NCBI GenBank assembly: GCA_026169535.1
Contig: JAPFCU010000069.1
Location: 1 to 40,135, forward strand
Length of the DNA stretch: 40,135 nt
Reading direction: 5' to 3'
Source of the DNA: Blautia sp.
Lineage (GTDB): Bacteria; Bacillota; Clostridia; Lachnospirales; Lachnospiraceae
Position numbers and translations under genes: made by a program. Below are positions 1 to 7,252 of the stretch, piece by piece (the first letter of the stretch is position 1; the number at the start of each line of letters is the position of its first letter). The notes below the pieces were generated by a model. The model searched no databases, was not told the origin of the DNA, and worked only from the letters and a program-made list of their open reading frames with translations.

Positions 1-243
1 CTTAATTGGCCGGGAGCATTTTTGATCATGGAAAGACTGGAAAAAATGAATCCTCAGTTGTTGTTGAACGCTACCATTTATGCAGTAAAGCAGGCGCTCC
101 TGCTAAAAGATAATGAATGGCTGACCTATATGTCATATCTTTTAAAAAATAAAAAATTTTATGATGCACTTTCTGAAGAAAAAAAATATCAGAAAATAAT
201 GAAAAGATACTATGAATCTTACTGGGGAGAATTAAAATACTAA
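1..243 (+). CDS. C-terminal part of a small hypothetical protein, cut by the left edge
   Basis: The frame is open from base 1, so the gene probably begins outside the window; 80 residues are visible. An internal ATG at 28 has no clear ribosome binding site, which also argues for an upstream start. The visible part begins LNWPGA and is followed by helical, charged sequence ending in YWGELKY. A short NWP motif followed by helices recalls HEAT-like/DUF5071-type small proteins often found in toxin-immunity islands, but this is only a resemblance. The next gene starts 58 bp downstream on the same strand with its own strong ribosome binding site. The region is AT-rich compared with the metabolic genes further right. 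Function unknown. Confidence 0.55.
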   Translation, partial: LNWPGAFLIMERLEKMNPQLLLNATIYAVKQALLLKDNEWLTYMSYLLKNKKFYDALSEEKKYQKIMKRYYESYWGELKY

Positions 244-301
244 GTATTTTGCTTGCCAATAGTAATGTCTGAACATTAATGTTCAAGGGAGGCGGAAACC
301 T

Positions 302-1432
302 GTGAAAAGAAAACCGGATCATAGATATGATGAGACTGGTAAGGCATTTCTTGGAGTACTTATTTATTTGTTTGTTTTCGTATATGGTATGAGGGATATA
401 TATAGAAGAAGTACAATCGAAACGATAAGCTATATTATCTGTATGGGATCCGGATGGTGTCTGATTCCATGCGCTAATTTTTTGCAGTATCGTTCTTACT
501 ATAAATGGATAGATTGTCTGGATGAATGGAATCCTTTATATGTCCGGGGATATTTTCGGAAACAGGCAGGGAAATCCTGTGTTTGGGCGGATTTAAAAGG
601 GCTGTTCTGCTGTCAGAAAGCGATACTCATATGTTGGATTCTTTTCTTGTTGTATGAAATCGTTTTTCGAAATTATTTGACATCTTTTTATTCAGAATAT
701 ATTTTTTATGGTTTTGAAATTGTTTTAGGTCCTTTTTTTCTTATCTGGTTAGGTTGTCGTGGGTATTATATATGGCGGTATTGTGCCGATTTTCGGTATA
801 CACAGAATTCGAAGGGAATCTGGCAGCCGTTTTCCAATATGGCGAGAATTCCCGGGTGTGGGTGTTATCGTCCCTTTGATTGTTGGTATCATGTTTCGGA
901 AGAAAAAATCCAAAATAGAATAAAAGCGAGTTCAGATAAAGAGGGGTATCAGCTTCTTTACTCATTTGAGACAAAAGACAACAAAGAATCAGGAGATATT
1001 TATTTACGTTTGCAGAACAAAGAATTACAGTTTGTTTTTTATGTTCGAATGAAGGAGTATTCATTGGAAAACATAAAGAAACTGAACAATATTTTTTCTG
1101 AGTTCTGGATGGAAAATATTGAAGAAAAATATAATACAGAATCAGCCTCTATAAATATTTTATTTCAAATTGATGAACCTGACAGAGAATTAAATAGAAG
1201 GCTCTTTGGGGTGTTCTCTGTAGCTCAAAAAAAGGGAAGAAACCGTCTGGTATCGGTTCTTACATATTCGGGAAAGCCTGTGTTACGAATCTTGGACAGC
1301 TATGGAATCTGGCGTGGTAAGAAAAAGTATTGTGAAATGCGGAAAGATTTTTTGAAGTTAATGGGGTTGAGAGAGCAGGATAATCATAGAAGTTATTGGG
1401 GAGATGAGGAGGACTATAAAATATTACCATGA
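302..1432 (+). CDS. Hypothetical membrane protein
   Basis: A GTG start at 302 is supported by AAGGGAGG at 285-292. The 376-residue protein has four hydrophobic segments in its first half (about residues 15-31, 40-60, 103-123 and 134-152). A soluble, charged C-terminal half of about 220 residues follows. Aromatic residues and cysteines are frequent in the membrane part. I do not recognise the family. It lies between small immunity-like genes and its stop (ATGA) overlaps a 17-codon ORF. A membrane-anchored immunity protein against a secreted or contact-delivered toxin is one possibility inferred from context only. Confidence 0.7.
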   Translation: MKRKPDHRYDETGKAFLGVLIYLFVFVYGMRDIYRRSTIETISYIICMGSGWCLIPCANFLQYRSYYKWIDCLDEWNPLYVRGYFRKQAGKSCVWADLKGLFCCQKAILICWILFLLYEIVFRNYLTSFYSEYIFYGFEIVLGPFFLIWLGCRGYYIWRYCADFRYTQNSKGIWQPFSNMARIPGCGCYRPFDCWYHVSEEKIQNRIKASSDKEGYQLLYSFETKDNKESGDIYLRLQNKELQFVFYVRMKEYSLENIKKLNNIFSEFWMENIEEKYNTESASINILFQIDEPDRELNRRLFGVFSVAQKKGRNRLVSVLTYSGKPVLRILDSYGIWRGKKKYCEMRKDFLKLMGLREQDNHRSYWGDEEDYKILP

Positions 1433-1482
1433 AAATTAACGGAGGTTCAGCAGCTGCGACAGGAGGATTGTATGTGGTATGA
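1429..1482 (+). CDS. Possible 17-codon ORF, candidate leader or relic N-terminus
   Basis: ATGA at 1429-1432 overlaps the stop of the membrane-protein gene and opens a 17-codon frame, MKINGGSAAATGGLYVV. It ends at a TGA inside the first codons of the next gene (start 1472). The Gly/Ala-rich peptide looks like a protein N-terminus rather than random frame. It could be a translational coupler for the downstream gene or the remnant of a longer protein whose remainder was replaced. No ribosome binding site independent of the upstream gene is needed for coupling. Low certainty. Confidence 0.25.
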   Translation: MKINGGSAAATGGLYVV

Positions 1483-1921
1483 AATTTCTTCTGTGAAAGA
1501 AGTAAATGATTTTATGGAAAAAATTAATTTTTTTCATGACAGTTGTATTAAAGAGTTGAAATATTCAAGTGGGGCATATGTAAATGATAAATATGAAATG
1601 TATCCGGTAAACGATAGGCGGATATTGAATGTAGTATTTCAATGTCAAAGAGAAGGAAATGGTATGTTTGAAATGGAATTCCAAGGATTACGATATCTAA
1701 AACTATTACCTTTGGATGAAATGTATACATGTGAAATACTTGACGCTACTATGTTTATACAAAATGGTTTGATTTATTGGTGTGATTGCGGTGGACTGTC
1801 AGAAGAGGAGCTAAATGATTATACGGGAACAGTAATTTGTGCCAGTAAATTAAGATGGAGACCAATTTTTAACCGTATGGGAAATCAAGAGTTCTATATA
1901 GGAGAAGGAGAAAATCTCTGA
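1472..1921 (+). CDS. Hypothetical protein, immunity-like
   Basis: The ATG at 1472 follows AGGAGG at 1461-1466. The 149-residue soluble acidic protein carries an N-terminal WYEI, FHDSCIKEL at 21-29, and YWCDCGG near 102-108. This pattern matches small Firmicutes and Bacteroides hypothetical proteins that recur in toxin-immunity arrays, as far as I can recall; I cannot name a Pfam family. No signal peptide or membrane segment is seen. It is the second gene of the AT-rich strip, probably co-transcribed with its neighbours. Confidence 0.65.
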   Translation: MWYEISSVKEVNDFMEKINFFHDSCIKELKYSSGAYVNDKYEMYPVNDRRILNVVFQCQREGNGMFEMEFQGLRYLKLLPLDEMYTCEILDATMFIQNGLIYWCDCGGLSEEELNDYTGTVICASKLRWRPIFNRMGNQEFYIGEGENL

Positions 1922-1974
1922 TAACAATACTTGTATATCCAGAAAAGTCTGCTTTTATCATTTTAGATAGGTCA

Positions 1975-2211
1975 ATGATAAGAGAACTTTATACAGTAAT
2001 ATATGATAAAGAAGGGGATATGTCAGGATATAAAGTAAATTCATATATTGGAAGCAGATTGGCAAAAGATGTATTACAGAAAAAATTTGCACATATATCC
2101 GGTTATAATGAGTTTTATTTGTCAGAAAAAGATAGATTGGATACAGGAAAGGATTCCTTAAGATGGAAATATCCCCCCAATTATTTTTTATGTCCGGATA
2201 TAAAAAAGTAA
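1975..2211 (+). pseudogene. Probable frameshifted small gene (immunity-like), N-terminus unclear
   Basis: From the first ATG only 78 residues are encoded, and that ATG lacks a good ribosome binding site. The frame is open back to 1873 and reads as convincing protein (for example ILVYPEKSAFIILDRS) before the ATG. GGAGAAGGAG at 1901-1910 sits well placed only for a CTG at 1918. The frame stops directly after an A6 run (2202-2207). Losing one A there would continue into another protein-like stretch, VQEGTPTLSLIAEQIWFWGE, up to about 2280. I read this as a gene of about 120 codons that has lost its frame and perhaps its start. A sequencing error in the A-run is possible. Function unknown. Confidence 0.4.
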
Positions 2212-2276
2212 TGTTCAAGAAGGTACACCGACTCTGTCATTAATTGCAGAACAAATCTGGTTTTGGGGAGAAATAA

Positions 2277-2813
2277 ATGAAAGAATATTTTGTAGATGAA
2301 ATAAAGAATAAAAAAGTATATGATAATTTCATACAATATATGCTGGAACATAGTGACTTCTTTTCAGTGGTTTATTTCAGAAATCGAAAGGACAGTCCTT
2401 TGAATAAATATTTAAAGAATTATAAAAAAGCTTTGCGTCCATATATATTACATGCGGAAAACACACGAAAATGGCCAAATACGGAAACCTGGGATGGAAG
2501 ATCCGTATATAGAATAGCATTTTATTATGCGGATATGGAATGTTATGATATTTTGACCAGAGTAAATGATATCTTTGAATGGCATTATCCCAGAGCGCCT
2601 ATGGATCTGTGTTTTTATAAAAATGGATATTGTTGGTTTGCTCTTACTGCCCATGAAGAAATGGCATATTTGTATACAGATAACGATAGAGATGCAGAAG
2701 CTCTGAGGAACCTTGGTCTGGAAGTTACATATACAGAAGATAATGCACAGGTATTTTATTATGATCTTACGAAAGAAATGAATCATTATCGAACTAAAAG
2801 GCCAAACCAATAG
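2277..2813 (+). CDS. Hypothetical protein, immunity-like
   Basis: The ATG at 2277 follows GGGGAG at 2265-2270. The 178-residue soluble protein is rich in Tyr, Trp and Phe. Recognisable stretches include TWDGRSVYRIAFYYAD (about residues 71-86) and FEWHYPRAPMDLCFY (about 99-113). There is no signal peptide or membrane segment. The family is not named here; the size, acidity and position in a strip of unrelated small genes fit an immunity protein. It is the last gene of the strip and ends 8 bp before a strong terminator hairpin shared with the convergent MATE gene. Confidence 0.7.
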   Translation: MKEYFVDEIKNKKVYDNFIQYMLEHSDFFSVVYFRNRKDSPLNKYLKNYKKALRPYILHAENTRKWPNTETWDGRSVYRIAFYYADMECYDILTRVNDIFEWHYPRAPMDLCFYKNGYCWFALTAHEEMAYLYTDNDRDAEALRNLGLEVTYTEDNAQVFYYDLTKEMNHYRTKRPNQ

Positions 2814-2821
2814 AAAAAAAT

Positions 2822-2865
2822 GAGGAAGAAGAGTCCGTCTGAGAGACGGAATCCTCTTCCTTTTT
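2822..2865. terminator. Bidirectional terminator between convergent genes
   Basis: A long stem pairs GAGGAAGA near 2822 with TCTTCCT near 2855-2861, around an inner CCGTC/GACGG stem. A T-run follows on the plus strand and an A-run precedes it, so it can stop transcription from both sides. Confidence 0.85.
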
Positions 2866-2867
2866 GG

Positions 2868-4199
2868 TTATTGTTCCCACACAGTTTTTTTACTGATGAT
2901 TCCTGAAGCCACAGCAGTTACTGCTTCTGCGATCCAGAAGGCGTGCCATACGCCCACTGCCCCAAAGATACGGCTGAGAACAAAGGCTACCGGAATGATG
3001 ACAAGCACATAACGGAAAAGAGAGACTGCCAGTGAAGGGGCTCCTTTTCCAAGTCCTTCCAGAGCGCCGCAGGCTGTGACAGATACGGAAGAAACCAGGA
3101 AGCCTGCGCTGATGATACGGAGAGCTGTTTTTCCTGCGAGAATGGTTTCTGCATTGGACGTAAACATCCCCATAAGCTGTCCCGGAACCGCAAGACAGAT
3201 CACAGTTCCCAGAAGCATGATCATGCTGGTCATGGCAAGGGTGACAAGATAGACTTTTTTCACACGTTTGTGTTCTCCCGCACCGTAATTATAGCCGATC
3301 ACCGGCCGCATACCCTGAACGATCCCGCTGGCAGGAAGGTAAAGGAAGGTCTGCAGCTTGTAATAGATTCCCAGAACTACCACATAACTCTGAGAGTAAA
3401 CAGCCAGAATACTGTTCAAAACAGAGATCAGCAGAGAAGGAAGGGCAAGGCTCAGGATTGCCGGAACTCCTATGGAATAAAGTTTTTTGTCTATGGAGGC
3501 AGCCGGCTTCAGGCATGTCCGTCTTAGACGTACCTGAAGCGGCATTGCTTTGTATATGATAAGATAGATCACCAGATTCAGTACCTGTCCCAGGCCGGTT
3601 GCCAGGGCTGCGCCTTCCATTCCCATGGCAGGAAAAGGTCCCAGACCAAAGATCAGCACAGGATCCAGGATGATATTGGCAAGGCAGCCGCACATCAGAC
3701 CCATCATGGAGGATTTCATCCTTCCCACTGCCTGAAAAAGCTTTTCAAAGGCAAGGTTCAGACCTACCACAACGGAAAAACAGAAAACAATTCCGGAGTA
3801 GCGGATTCCCAGCTCGATCACCTCAGGATCAGAAGTAAACAGCCCAAGGAAGAAGGGCATAATGGCAATACTGAGGATCATCATTACCAGTCCATGTATA
3901 ACGGACAGAACGGTGCCATGAGTGGCGGCGATATCCGCGTGATCCCGTCGTCCCGCACCCAGATACAGGGAAATCTGAGAACTGATTCCCACACCGAAGC
4001 CAATTGCAATGGCGTTGACAAAATTCTGGACAGGGTAGACCAGGGAAAGGGCGATCATGGCGTTTTCACTGATATTTGCCACGAAAAAGCTGTCCACAAT
4101 ATTATAGAGAGAGTTTACCAGCATGGAGATTACCATGGGAAGTGACATGGATACGATCAGTGGAAAAACAGGTTTTTCTTTCATAAAAGTTTCGTTCAT
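2868..4199 (-). CDS. MATE family multidrug/Na+ efflux transporter
   Basis: The 443-residue protein has about twelve hydrophobic segments and the MATE pattern near its N-terminus (PLIVSMSLPMVISML, then LYNIVDSFFV). Proteins of this family export cationic drugs or metabolites in exchange for Na+ or H+. I chose the ATG at 4199 because GGAGG (4206-4210) lies directly upstream and the protein then starts at the usual family position. The longer reading from a GTG at 4286 runs through the leader hairpins and is rejected. The gene is divergent from the AEC transporter and has its own promoter and a two-hairpin leader. The substrate cannot be told from sequence. Confidence 0.9.
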   Translation of the reverse strand: MNETFMKEKPVFPLIVSMSLPMVISMLVNSLYNIVDSFFVANISENAMIALSLVYPVQNFVNAIAIGFGVGISSQISLYLGAGRRDHADIAATHGTVLSVIHGLVMMILSIAIMPFFLGLFTSDPEVIELGIRYSGIVFCFSVVVGLNLAFEKLFQAVGRMKSSMMGLMCGCLANIILDPVLIFGLGPFPAMGMEGAALATGLGQVLNLVIYLIIYKAMPLQVRLRRTCLKPAASIDKKLYSIGVPAILSLALPSLLISVLNSILAVYSQSYVVVLGIYYKLQTFLYLPASGIVQGMRPVIGYNYGAGEHKRVKKVYLVTLAMTSMIMLLGTVICLAVPGQLMGMFTSNAETILAGKTALRIISAGFLVSSVSVTACGALEGLGKGAPSLAVSLFRYVLVIIPVAFVLSRIFGAVGVWHAFWIAEAVTAVASGIISKKTVWEQ

Positions 4200-4213
4200 T
4201 TTTTTCCTCCGGA

Positions 4214-4256
4214 CAAAAAAATAAGCCACACAACTACCGGAAGGTAATTGTGTGGC
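4214..4256 (-). terminator. Attenuator-like hairpin in the MATE leader
   Basis: A near-perfect stem (GCCACACAA at 4225-4233 with TTGTGTGGC at 4248-4256, plus TACC/GGTA inside, GGAA loop) is followed on the minus strand by a T-rich tract at 4214-4224. It lies between promoter and start codon, just before the ribosome binding site, so it fits a conditional terminator. Bases 4250-4255 and 4243-4247 can instead pair with 4281-4286 and 4268-4272 respectively, which would disrupt it. Confidence 0.6.
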
Positions 4257-4272
4257 GAAAAGTGGCGTTACC

Positions 4273-4298
4273 AAAAAAGTCCACACCTTGTTTTGGAC
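4273..4298 (-). terminator. First weak terminator-like hairpin in the MATE leader
   Basis: A 5-bp stem (GTCCA 4279-4283 with TGGAC 4294-4298) is followed on the minus strand by six Ts (4273-4278). Its loop contains the strand that can pair with the second hairpin. Confidence 0.4.
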
Positions 4299-4305
4299 AG
4301 GTCAT

Positions 4306-4335
4306 ATTTTAGCACAGTCAGAAGAGAAACGTCAA
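4306..4335 (-). promoter_or_regulatory. Promoter of the MATE gene
   Basis: On the minus strand TTGACG (4335-4330), an 18-bp spacer with TG one base before the -10, then TAAAAT (4311-4306). This predicts a leader of about 100 nt containing both hairpins. Confidence 0.7.
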
Positions 4336-4370
4336 GAGTCTGCCTTCCTTTTTGTCTGCCTTCTTTTTTA

Positions 4371-4399
4371 TTGCACATATTTTTCTGTTGTGCTAAACT
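4371..4399 (+). promoter_or_regulatory. Promoter of the AEC transporter gene
   Basis: TTGCAC (4371-4376), a 17-bp spacer ending TGC, and TAAACT (4394-4399), about 38 bp before the start codon at 4437. Confidence 0.7.
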
Positions 4400-4436
4400 G
4401 GTTCTATTTAAAAGGGAACAGGAAAAGAGGAATATT

Positions 4437-5339
4437 ATGGAAAAAATACTGACGCTGCAGGTGACGATTTTTCTTCTGGTGGCAGCCGGATTTGCAGTAA
4501 AGCGTCTGGGGATGATCGGACCACAGGGACAGAAGAACATGAATGATCTGGTAATTTATGTGATCCTGCCATGTAATATCCTCCATGCATTTATGAGCAG
4601 TCCGGTAGAGGGAAGACTCGGTTATTATCTGGAGGTCCTCCTGATCTCCATAGGGATTCAGGTATTCTGTGTATTATATGGAAGGATTGCTTTTCGGGAG
4701 GAGCCGGAGGGAAGGAATAAATGTCTGAGATACGGAACGATCTGCTCGAACGCGGGATTTCTGGGGAATCCCATTGCAGAGGGAATCTATGGTGCAGAAG
4801 GGCTGGTTCTTGCCAGCATTTATCTGATTCCCCAGAGAATTATGATGTGGACCTCAGGACTGGCGGTTTTTTCCGGGACAACAGACAGAAAAGCCACTAT
4901 AAAAAAGGTTTTGACGCATCCCTGTATTGTTATGAGTGAACTGGGGCTTCTGATGATGCTTACCGGATGGAAGCTTCCGTCCGGACTTACAGGAGCAGTG
5001 GATGCTTTGGGAAACTGCAATACTGCCATGTCTATGATGGTAGTGGGAATGATCCTGGCAGACATTGACCTGAAGGATTTTTGGGATATGACAGTGGTGA
5101 AATTCACCTTTCATCGTCTGATCGTGATCCCCGGTGTGGTGTATGTGATCTGTCGTTTTCTTCCTCTGGATCGGAATGCATTCGGGATCTGTGTGCTTCT
5201 GGCAGCCATGCCGGCAGGGGCAACAACCAGTATCCTTGCGGAAAAATATGGGGTAGATTCTCCTTTTGCCACAAAAATGGTGATCTTTTCCACCTTATTG
5301 TCTCTTCCGACGATCTGTATGTGGAGTATGCTGTTATAA
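4437..5339 (+). CDS. AEC family transporter (auxin-efflux-carrier-like permease)
   Basis: The 300-residue hydrophobic protein has about ten membrane segments in the usual two halves. It shows family features such as NDLVIYVILPCNIL near the N-terminus and AAMPAGATTSILAEKYG near the C-terminus. Bacterial AEC proteins move organic or amino acids. The ATG at 4437 is chosen for its AAGAGG (4425-4430), the typical family length and the promoter just upstream; the longer reading from 4248 crosses the divergent promoter region. It appears monocistronic, ending before a hairpin at 5359-5383. The substrate is not predictable. Confidence 0.87.
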   Translation: MEKILTLQVTIFLLVAAGFAVKRLGMIGPQGQKNMNDLVIYVILPCNILHAFMSSPVEGRLGYYLEVLLISIGIQVFCVLYGRIAFREEPEGRNKCLRYGTICSNAGFLGNPIAEGIYGAEGLVLASIYLIPQRIMMWTSGLAVFSGTTDRKATIKKVLTHPCIVMSELGLLMMLTGWKLPSGLTGAVDALGNCNTAMSMMVVGMILADIDLKDFWDMTVVKFTFHRLIVIPGVVYVICRFLPLDRNAFGICVLLAAMPAGATTSILAEKYGVDSPFATKMVIFSTLLSLPTICMWSMLL

Positions 5340-5358
5340 ATTTATCTCAGTCGAGAAG

Positions 5359-5383
5359 ACTCCCACTTCTATAAGTGGCGAGT
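5359..5383. repeat. Small hairpin resembling an IS200/IS605-type end
   Basis: ACTC-CCACTT, a CTAT loop, then AAGTGG-C-GAGT forms a stem with one bulge in the gap between the AEC and plsY-like genes. The sequence recalls the subterminal palindromes of IS200/IS605 elements. It could equally act as a weak terminator (a T-rich tract follows). No transposase or tnpB is nearby. Confidence 0.3.
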
Positions 5384-5416
5384 TAATTTCAATTTTCTGC
5401 AGGAAGGTGTGAGGAT

Positions 5417-6025
5417 ATGGAATACGGGTATTATTTCTATGTGATTCTGGGATGGATTTCGGGAAGTATTCTTTTCGGACGTCTTGTTCCCATGCTTATG
5501 AAAGGGGTAGATGTGGAAGAAGCTTCTGGAGATGGTAATCCGGGAACCTTTAATGCCTTTGCCTGCGGAGGCGCTCTATGCGGAGTTCTGGTTCTGATCT
5601 GTGATCTGGCTAAGGGAGCTTTGCCGGTGATGCTGTGCAGCCGGCGGCTTGGGATAGATGCCTGGCCCTTTGCTCTGGTGATGGCGGCTCCGGTATTTGG
5701 ACATGCACATTCGGTTTTTCAGAAAGGTCATGGAGGGAAGGCGATCGCAGTTTCTTTTGGTGTGCTGATCGGACTGCTTCCCATATGGAAGCCTCTGGCG
5801 TTTCTGATCTTCTGGTACTTATTGTTTGTGGCGGTGATTCCGATGAAGTCCAATACCAGAAAAAGTATTTATGCTTTTCTGGGATTTGCGGTTACGTCGC
5901 TTTGCTTTCTCCGGCACAAGGTGCTCCTTGCCGGCTGTCTTCTGATGTCGGGGATCGTGATACACAAACACTGTCTGAAAGCCAATGCCGCATATCGGGA
6001 AGGCGGAGAATGGAGGTTGGAATGA
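5417..6025 (+). CDS. PlsY-like glycerol-3-phosphate acyltransferase (divergent)
   Basis: The 202-residue membrane protein has the PlsY layout: an N-terminal GSILFGRL segment, a GDGNPGTFN loop (family: GSGNpGatN), and a GHAHSVFQKGHGGKA loop (family: GH.fpvflkFkGGKG.A). PlsY transfers an acyl group from acyl-phosphate to glycerol-3-phosphate to make lysophosphatidate. Several consensus positions are changed, so this may be a paralogue with altered substrate. AGGAAGG (5401-5407) precedes the ATG. The stop overlaps the ATG of the next gene (ATGA at 6022-6025), so the two are translationally coupled, which suggests a joint role in membrane lipid or glycolipid synthesis. Confidence 0.8.
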   Translation: MEYGYYFYVILGWISGSILFGRLVPMLMKGVDVEEASGDGNPGTFNAFACGGALCGVLVLICDLAKGALPVMLCSRRLGIDAWPFALVMAAPVFGHAHSVFQKGHGGKAIAVSFGVLIGLLPIWKPLAFLIFWYLLFVAVIPMKSNTRKSIYAFLGFAVTSLCFLRHKVLLAGCLLMSGIVIHKHCLKANAAYREGGEWRLE

Positions 6026-7137
6026 AAGCATTGATCTTATCCTGCAATACAGGCGGCGGGCATAATTCCGCAGCAAGAGCCATTGCAGAAGAAATGCATG
6101 ACAGGGGAGATGAAGCTTATGTTCTGGATTATCTGGGACTTGCAGGAGAGGGCGTATCCCGGCTGGTAGGGGACGGCTATGTGCAGATCGTGAAAAAAAC
6201 TCCCAGACTTTTTGGTATGGTTTATAAGCTTGGTATGGTGATCAGCCGTCTGATGCGAAGATCGCCGGTTTATTATGTGAACGGCAGAATGGCAAAATAT
6301 CTGGACAGCTATCTGAAGGAGCATCCGGTGGATGTACTGGTAATGCCTCATCTTTATCCGGCAGAGACGATCACCTATATGAAACGGAAGGGAATGAAGC
6401 TTCCTCTGACGGTTGCGGTAATGACAGATTATACCTGTATTCCTTTCTGGGAGGAAACGGACTGTGATTATTATATCCTTCCTCATGAAGCCATGAAGAA
6501 ATCCTGCGTAAAACGGGGACTTCCGGAGGAGAAGCTTCGCGCATTCGGGATTCCGGTGGCAAAAAGCTGCCGCAGGGAGATCAGCAGGGAGGAAGCCCGA
6601 AGAAAGCTGGGGCTGGATCCGGACGGTAAATATTTCCTGGCAGCAGGAGGAAGCATGGGCGCCGGAGATCTTTCGGAGCTGGTAGAAAAGCTTCTGGAAG
6701 AAACCTCCACGGAAAAAATTCTTGTGATCTGCGGAAGCAATAAGAAAGCAGAACAGAAGCTGAAAAAACAGTTTGCAGAAGAACAGAGAGCGCAGATTCT
6801 TGGATTTACCACGCAGATGTCTTTGTATCTGAAAGCCTGTGATGTGCTGTTTACCAAACCGGGAGGGCTGACCTCTACAGAGGCGGCGGTGGTGGGAGTT
6901 CCCATGATCCATACGGCCCCTATTCCGGGCTGTGAAACAGTAAACCGTAAATTTTTCACAAAGGCAGGAATGAGCTGGTCGGCAATGACACTGAAAGGAC
7001 AGGTAGAAAAAGGAATCCAGCTTATGAATGACGAAACGGCTTCTGAGGATATGGTAAAAAAGCAGAAAAAGCAGATTCATGGAGACGCAGTGGAGAGGCT
7101 GTGTGATTTTATTCAGGAAAAACAGATTCAACCATGA
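6022..7137 (+). CDS. UgtP/MGDG-synthase-like diacylglycerol glycosyltransferase
   Basis: The 371-residue GT28-type protein has an N-terminal glycine-rich loop SCNTGGGHNSAARA (about residues 7-20), the MGDG-synthase acceptor domain with PHLYPAE. In the C-terminal half is the nucleotide-sugar site TKPGGLTSTEAAVVGVP (about residues 280-296). The family transfers glucose or galactose from UDP-sugars to diacylglycerol, producing glycolipids that also anchor lipoteichoic acid. The ATG at 6022 follows GGAGG (6012-6016); the open frame further upstream overlaps the plsY-like gene and is not used. Coupled to the acyltransferase gene; a terminator follows at once. Exact donor and acceptor are inferred. 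Confidence 0.87.
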   Translation: MKALILSCNTGGGHNSAARAIAEEMHDRGDEAYVLDYLGLAGEGVSRLVGDGYVQIVKKTPRLFGMVYKLGMVISRLMRRSPVYYVNGRMAKYLDSYLKEHPVDVLVMPHLYPAETITYMKRKGMKLPLTVAVMTDYTCIPFWEETDCDYYILPHEAMKKSCVKRGLPEEKLRAFGIPVAKSCRREISREEARRKLGLDPDGKYFLAAGGSMGAGDLSELVEKLLEETSTEKILVICGSNKKAEQKLKKQFAEEQRAQILGFTTQMSLYLKACDVLFTKPGGLTSTEAAVVGVPMIHTAPIPGCETVNRKFFTKAGMSWSAMTLKGQVEKGIQLMNDETASEDMVKKQKKQIHGDAVERLCDFIQEKQIQP

Positions 7138-7148
7138 AAACAAAAGGA

Positions 7149-7190
7149 AGAAATCCCCCCGGGAGGCTTGCAGGAGGGATTTCTTTTTTT
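7149..7190 (+). terminator. Rho-independent terminator after the glycosyltransferase gene
   Basis: AGAAATCCC (7149-7157) pairs with GGGATTTCT (7176-7184) and seven Ts end the tract (7184-7190). The loop holds the 18-bp sequence that recurs inverted at 10783-10800. Confidence 0.85.
7153..7170 (+). repeat. 18-bp sequence, inverted copy at 10783-10800
   Basis: The reverse complement of this site is identical to 10783-10800 (CAAGCCTCCCGGGGGGAT). The core is palindromic (TCCC-N3-GGGA). It overlaps the terminator and abuts the -35 element proposed for the fusion gene; the other copy lies upstream of the importer promoter. A regulator-binding site is the best guess. Confidence 0.5.
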
Positions 7191-7197
7191 ATATAAT
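7168..7197 (+). promoter_or_regulatory. Candidate promoter of the methyltransferase fusion gene
   Basis: TTGCAG (7168-7173), an 18-bp spacer and TATAAT (7192-7197), about 55 bp before the start at 7253. It overlaps the preceding terminator. Confidence 0.45.
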
Positions 7198-7252
7198 AGA
7201 AATATCTGTCCAAATCGGATAAGATCAATAAGACAGAAAGTGCAAAGTTAAG

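Noticed and set aside
741-1064. 107-codon minus-strand ORF inside the membrane-protein gene
   Set aside because: Antisense shadow of a better-supported gene with a proper ribosome binding site.
2200-2211. Programmed -1 frameshift at A AAA AAG in the small gene at 1975
   Set aside because: The heptamer fits, but the -1 frame stops after about eleven codons; the protein-like continuation is in the +1 frame.
4237-4308. Leader peptide in the MATE leader (23 codons, ending in the second hairpin loop)
   Set aside because: Its ATG begins right after the -10 box, before the expected transcription start, and it has no ribosome binding site.
4248-4436. Longer N-terminus for the AEC transporter
   Set aside because: It would run through both divergent promoters and the MATE leader; the ATG at 4437 has the ribosome binding site and gives family length.
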